Assembly (NCBI RefSeq): GCF_042434095.1
Contig: NZ_JBHLUE010000011.1
Span: forward strand, 372,001 to 436,000
Direction of reading: 5' to 3'
Origin: KBS50 sp042434095
GTDB lineage: Bacteria; Actinomycetota; Actinomycetes; Mycobacteriales; Micromonosporaceae
DNA length: 64,000 bases
The translations under genes and the position numbers were made by a program. Positions 60,759 through 64,000 of this stretch are shown here, piece after piece (within the stretch, counting starts at the first letter, position 1; the number at the start of each line of letters is the position of its first letter). Under the pieces are notes generated by a model. It searched no databases. It was not told the origin of the DNA and saw nothing but the letters and a program-made list of their open reading frames with translations.

Positions 60759-62138
60759 TCAGCCGGCGTGGATGGCGTCGACGGCCTTGCGGGCGGCGAT
60801 CAGCACGGGGTCCCACACCGGGGCGTACGGCGGCGCGTAGCCGAGATCGAGCCCGGCCATCTCGTCCACGGTCATGTAGTTCCACAGCGCCACGGCCAGC
60901 GCGTCGATCCGCTTGGCCGCCTCGGACCGGCCCACGATCTGCGCGCCCAGCAGCTGGCCGCTGCGCCGCTCGGCGATGAGCTTCACGGTCATCGACTTGG
61001 CGCCGGGGAAGTAACCGGCCCGGTTGGTCGACTCGATCCGGGTGCTCACGTACTGGTAGCCGGCGTCCTCGGCCTCGCGTTCCAGCAGGCCCGTACGCGC
61101 CACCTCCAGGTCGCAGACCCGGGTCACCGCCGTGCCGATGACGCCCGGGAAGGTGGCGTACCCGCCGCCGATGTTCAGCCCGGCCACCCGGCCCTGCTTG
61201 TTGGCGTGCGTGCCGAGCGGCACGTGCACCGGCTGGCCGGTGAGCCGGTGCACGGTCTCCACGCAGTCGCCGGCCGCCCACACCCGGTCCGCGCCGAGCA
61301 CCCGCATCTGCAGGTCCACCCGGATGCCGCCGGTCACCCCGATCGGCAGGCCGGCATCGGCCGCCAGCCGGCTGTTGGGGCGTACGCCGGTGCTCACCAC
61401 CACGAGATCGGCCGGCAGCGTGCCGTCGGTGGTCTCCACCGCGCTCAGCCGGCCGTCCCGCACGGTCAGCCCGGTGACCGTGCAGCCGGTCCGGATGTCG
61501 ATCCCCAGCTGGCACATGGAGTCCCGGACCAGCACGCCCATGTCCGGATCCACCGTGGACATCGGCTGGTCGCCCTGCTCGACCAGGGTGACCGTGAGGT
61601 CCCGCTGGATCATCGCCTCGGCCATCTCGACCCCGATGTAGCCGCCGCCCACCACCACCGCGTGCCGCGGTCCCGGGTCGGCGTCCAGCCAGGCGCGCAG
61701 CGCGGTGCCGTCGTCCAGGGTCTGCACCCCGAAGATCCCCCGCGCGTCGACGCGCGCCCACGGCGGCTTGCGGGGGGTGGCGCCGGCCGCGTACATGAGC
61801 TGGTCGAACCACTCCCGCGACTCGGTGCCGGTGTCGACATTCCGGACCAGCACCTCCCGCCGGTCCAGGTCGATGCCGATCACCTCGTGCCGGAGCCGGA
61901 CGTCGATGTCGTGCTCGGCCCGGAACGTCTCGGGGGAGCGGGCGATCAGCGCGTCCCGGTCGGCGACCAGGCCGCCGATCCAGTACGGGATGCCGCACGC
62001 CGAGTAGGACGTGAAGTGTCCCCGCTCGAACGCCACGATCTCCAGGTCCGCGGGCTTGCGACGGCGTCGGGCCTGCGACGCGGCCGACATCCCGGCCGCG
62101 TCGCCACCGATCACCACCAGGCGTTCCGGCACAGCCAC
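60759..62138 (-). CDS. CoA-disulfide-reductase/NADH-oxidase-like FAD oxidoreductase
   Basis: A 459-residue class III pyridine-nucleotide disulfide oxidoreductase. FAD loop VVIGGDAAGMSAASQ, single redox Cys48 in SYSACGIPYW, NAD(P)H loop VVGGGYIGVEMAE, GVRPNS and FAD-binding AAGDCVE are present; the dimerisation domain ends with Tyr-containing APPYAPVWDP, as in CoA disulfide reductases. It likely reduces a low-molecular-weight disulfide or oxygen. It starts two bases after the glutamate-cysteine-ligase-like gene, so the pair is probably one thiol-related operon. The exact GTG start could be two codons later. Confidence 0.87.
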   Translation of the reverse strand: MAVPERLVVIGGDAAGMSAASQARRRRKPADLEIVAFERGHFTSYSACGIPYWIGGLVADRDALIARSPETFRAEHDIDVRLRHEVIGIDLDRREVLVRNVDTGTESREWFDQLMYAAGATPRKPPWARVDARGIFGVQTLDDGTALRAWLDADPGPRHAVVVGGGYIGVEMAEAMIQRDLTVTLVEQGDQPMSTVDPDMGVLVRDSMCQLGIDIRTGCTVTGLTVRDGRLSAVETTDGTLPADLVVVSTGVRPNSRLAADAGLPIGVTGGIRVDLQMRVLGADRVWAAGDCVETVHRLTGQPVHVPLGTHANKQGRVAGLNIGGGYATFPGVIGTAVTRVCDLEVARTGLLEREAEDAGYQYVSTRIESTNRAGYFPGAKSMTVKLIAERRSGQLLGAQIVGRSEAAKRIDALAVALWNYMTVDEMAGLDLGYAPPYAPVWDPVLIAARKAVDAIHAG

Positions 62139-62140
62139 CC

Positions 62141-63280
62141 CTATCCGCGGGTCTGCCGGGCCAGGTCGTCCAGCACGTCCGACAGTTGGCCCGTCCGGTC
62201 GAACACGGCCCGCTGCCGTGCCGCGCCGGTGCCGTGGCTGTGCAGCTTACCCAGCAGGTACGTCACCAGGCCGAGGTCGCCGTGCCGCTCCAGCTGCGGG
62301 CGTACCCGCTCGAAGAGCCCGCGCAGCACGTGCCAGGCCGGCCGGAGATCGCCGGTCTCGGGGTCGACGGCCTGGCCCTCCAGTCCGTCGTGCGCGGCCC
62401 GCCAGTGCGCGCCCATCAGCCGGTGGTGTTCGAGCCGCGGCGCCGGCCGGTCCGCCTCGATGTCCACGACGGCCGTGGCCACCACGGCCCGGCACAGCGC
62501 GGCGATCAGAATCGTGTCGTCCAGCGAGGGGCAGACGTCGCCGATCCGGATCTCGACCGTCGGGTAGCTGGCCGAGAGCCGGGAATACCAGTAGAGCATC
62601 CCGTCGTCGAGCATCATCCCCGTGGTGATCAGCTGGTCGACCAGCCGCTGGTAGTGCGCGTACGACTCCAGCCAGGGCGTGGGAGAGGTGGACGGCCACC
62701 GTTCCCAGAGCATGGACCGCCAGCTCGCGTAGCCGGTGTCCACGCCCTCGTAATACGGGGAGTTGGCGGTGGCCGCGTGCAGGATCGGCAGCCACGGGCG
62801 CAGGTGGTTGAGCACCTGCACCGCCAGCTCCGGGTCGGGCACGCCCACGTGCACGTGCATGCCGTTGGTGCCCGGGCTGGGCACCAGCAGCGTGAACCGC
62901 TCGATCATCTCGTGGTAGCGCGGCTTGTCCACCACCGGCGGCACCGGGCCGGGCATCGGTCCGGTGCCGACCGCCAGCAGCCGGGCGCCGGCCTCCTCGG
63001 CCGCCTCGGCCACGCCGGCGCGGAGCAGCGCGAGCGAGTGCCGCAGGGCCGCCAGCTCCAGCCCGGGCGGGCTGCCGATTTCGATCTGGCTGGTCTGGAA
63101 CTCCAGCTGCACCTGGCCGGCGAGCTCCGGTCGGACCCGTTCCAGCACGGCGTGCACGGCCGGCACGGCCGCGCCGGTCGCGGGGTCGGCGAGCAGGAAC
63201 TCCTCCTCGACCCCGACGGTGAGCAGGTCGGTCTCGGCCACCCTCGCCGGCTGGACCTGCTCGGCAACCTCTGGCGCCAT
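62141..63280 (-). CDS. YbdK-type carboxylate-amine ligase / glutamate-cysteine ligase-like
   Basis: A 379-residue GCS2-family protein: LTVGVEEEFLLADPATG, QLEFQTSQIEIGSPPG, GTNGMHVHVGVPDPE and PTVEIRIGDVCPS. YbdK proteins show weak gamma-glutamyl-cysteine ligase activity. Actinobacteria use mycothiol, which does not need gamma-glutamylcysteine, so the product could serve ergothioneine or another gamma-glutamyl compound. It is followed after two bases by the disulfide reductase-like gene. The region upstream (63281-63563) is divergent from the LysX-like gene. Confidence 0.83.
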   Translation of the reverse strand: MAPEVAEQVQPARVAETDLLTVGVEEEFLLADPATGAAVPAVHAVLERVRPELAGQVQLEFQTSQIEIGSPPGLELAALRHSLALLRAGVAEAAEEAGARLLAVGTGPMPGPVPPVVDKPRYHEMIERFTLLVPSPGTNGMHVHVGVPDPELAVQVLNHLRPWLPILHAATANSPYYEGVDTGYASWRSMLWERWPSTSPTPWLESYAHYQRLVDQLITTGMMLDDGMLYWYSRLSASYPTVEIRIGDVCPSLDDTILIAALCRAVVATAVVDIEADRPAPRLEHHRLMGAHWRAAHDGLEGQAVDPETGDLRPAWHVLRGLFERVRPQLERHGDLGLVTYLLGKLHSHGTGAARQRAVFDRTGQLSDVLDDLARQTRG

Positions 63281-63563
63281 GCCGCACCGCCTGTCTGTGT
63301 TGTCCGCCGCTGTGGCCCATCCTGACGACGTGGACCCGGTGCCCGTTTTACCCACGGTCGCGCCGGCCGGAAACCGCGCTCCCAAACCCGGGGACAACGC
63401 GTTCCCGGGCCGGATGAACACGCGCCCACGCACCGGCCGGAACCGGGCGCACGCGCCGCACACATCGAGCCAAGCTCCGGCTCGTACGATGGCCACGACG
63501 CCACCGGGATGCCCGGGCCGGCTGTCCAGTTTAGGATAGTTTATCCCATACGGAGGGTCAGCG

Positions 63564-64000
63564 GTGACGATGCCGGCGCGGCGCGCCCGGAACAGCGGGG
63601 CGACCGACCATCCGAGGACGGGCTGGCGCCGGCACATCCCGCGGGCGTTCGCCATCCTGCTGCGTACGGTGGCCATCATCTGCGCGCTGGCGGCGCTGAG
63701 CAGCGCCTTCCGGAACGACTTCCAGCCGCTTCGCCGGACCATCGACGCGCTGATCATCCCGGCGCCGGCCAACCTCGCGTACGCGGCCTTCCTGGCCACC
63801 CTCGCGGCGGCCACCCGGCGGCGGAAGCGGGCGGCGTACTGGGCGCTGGTGGGCTACTTCTCGCTCAGCCTGATCTTCGACGCGCTGGCCGGGGGGCTCA
63901 TCCTCACCGTTCCCGGCGAGGAGCTGGTGGACCGGGCCGGGCGTCGGCTGTTCAGCGACTTCGACGTGGTGGGGGTGTGGGCCGGCACCGGCTTCGCCGT
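63564..64000 (+). CDS. LysX-like membrane protein, N-terminal part (continues past window)
   Basis: The window ends inside this gene. The 145 visible residues start VTMPARRARNSG with hydrophobic segments at LLRTVAIICALAALSSAF, ANLAYAAFLATLAAA and AAYWALVGYFSLSLIFDAL. PLRRTIDALIIPAPANLAYA resembles the membrane part of actinobacterial LysX, which makes lysyl-phosphatidylglycerol by fusing a flippase/transferase region to a lysyl-tRNA synthetase; the diagnostic domains lie outside the window. GGAGGG precedes the GTG. GGATA-GTT-TATCC (63533-63545) just upstream is a short dyad near a possible -10. Confidence 0.55.
   Translation, partial: MTMPARRARNSGATDHPRTGWRRHIPRAFAILLRTVAIICALAALSSAFRNDFQPLRRTIDALIIPAPANLAYAAFLATLAAATRRRKRAAYWALVGYFSLSLIFDALAGGLILTVPGEELVDRAGRRLFSDFDVVGVWAGTGFA

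Overview
The window is about 73% GC, densely coded, and has the base composition, start-codon use (many GTG starts, many 4-base ATGA/GTGA overlaps) and gene content of an actinomycete. A WhiB1/WblE regulator, a kgd-type 2-oxoglutarate decarboxylase, nickel superoxide dismutase with its maturation protease, a PdtaS-type kinase and a LysX-like start point to Actinomycetota, most probably the family Micromonosporaceae. That placement is inference from gene families and repeat style, not from a database search. I see no rRNA, tRNA, CRISPR array, insertion sequence or prophage; this looks like chromosomal core plus lineage-specific genes.

Layout. 0-7.4 kb: end of a drug-efflux MFS protein, a TPR protein, a SIS-domain sugar-phosphate enzyme, the PdtaS sensor kinase and a GT39-like membrane glycosyltransferase. 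7.5-11.6 kb: a sulfate-assimilation operon (putative Cys leader peptide and attenuator hairpin, sulfite reductase, tiny zinc-ribbon protein, APS reductase CysH, CbiX-like chelatase). 11.7-15.8 kb: whiB1 with two CRP-like palindromes upstream, a lipid kinase, a small membrane protein, and a sodN-acetyltransferase-anti-sigma cluster divergent from sodX. 15.9-22.6 kb: malic enzyme, a zinc-less MDR oxidoreductase, a secreted beta-helix protein, two paralogous lipoprotein hydrolases and two tiny membrane proteins. 22.7-30.2 kb: ackA-pta, a DUF6104-like protein and kgd, a central-carbon block. 30.3-33.4 kb: divergent CheR-PAS and CheB genes. 33.4-38 kb: an ABC-2 transporter, a hotdog-like protein and an ornithine-lipid-type acyltransferase pair. 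38-43.7 kb: a DUF4097-like/PadR pair and an MprAB-PepD-like envelope-stress set. 43.9-49.4 kb: BON protein, glycosyltransferase, patatin, acyltransferase, CutA and a desaturase. 49.4-50.1 kb: a gene-free stretch with tandem and inverted repeats. 50-64 kb: FHA protein, rocD-ddaH, a membrane protein, Nei glycosylase, DUF1707 protein, GH53 galactanase, an ECF sigma factor with its membrane partner, DUF72, a CoA-disulfide-reductase-like enzyme with a glutamate-cysteine-ligase-like protein, and the start of a LysX-like gene.

Themes. Several blocks deal with thiol and redox metabolism (sulfite/APS reduction, Ni-SOD, WhiB1, glutamate-cysteine ligase-like, CoA disulfide reductase-like) and with the envelope (PepD, OlsAB-like, desaturase, LysX-like, DUF4097, DUF1707). 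The most unusual DNA-level features are a 51-base hairpin repeat present four times, always in the same orientation 0-5 bases after a stop codon; a cysteine-leader attenuator; CRP-type sites at whiB1; 11-bp-phased direct repeats in front of both the response regulator and pepD; and several lone long inverted repeats.
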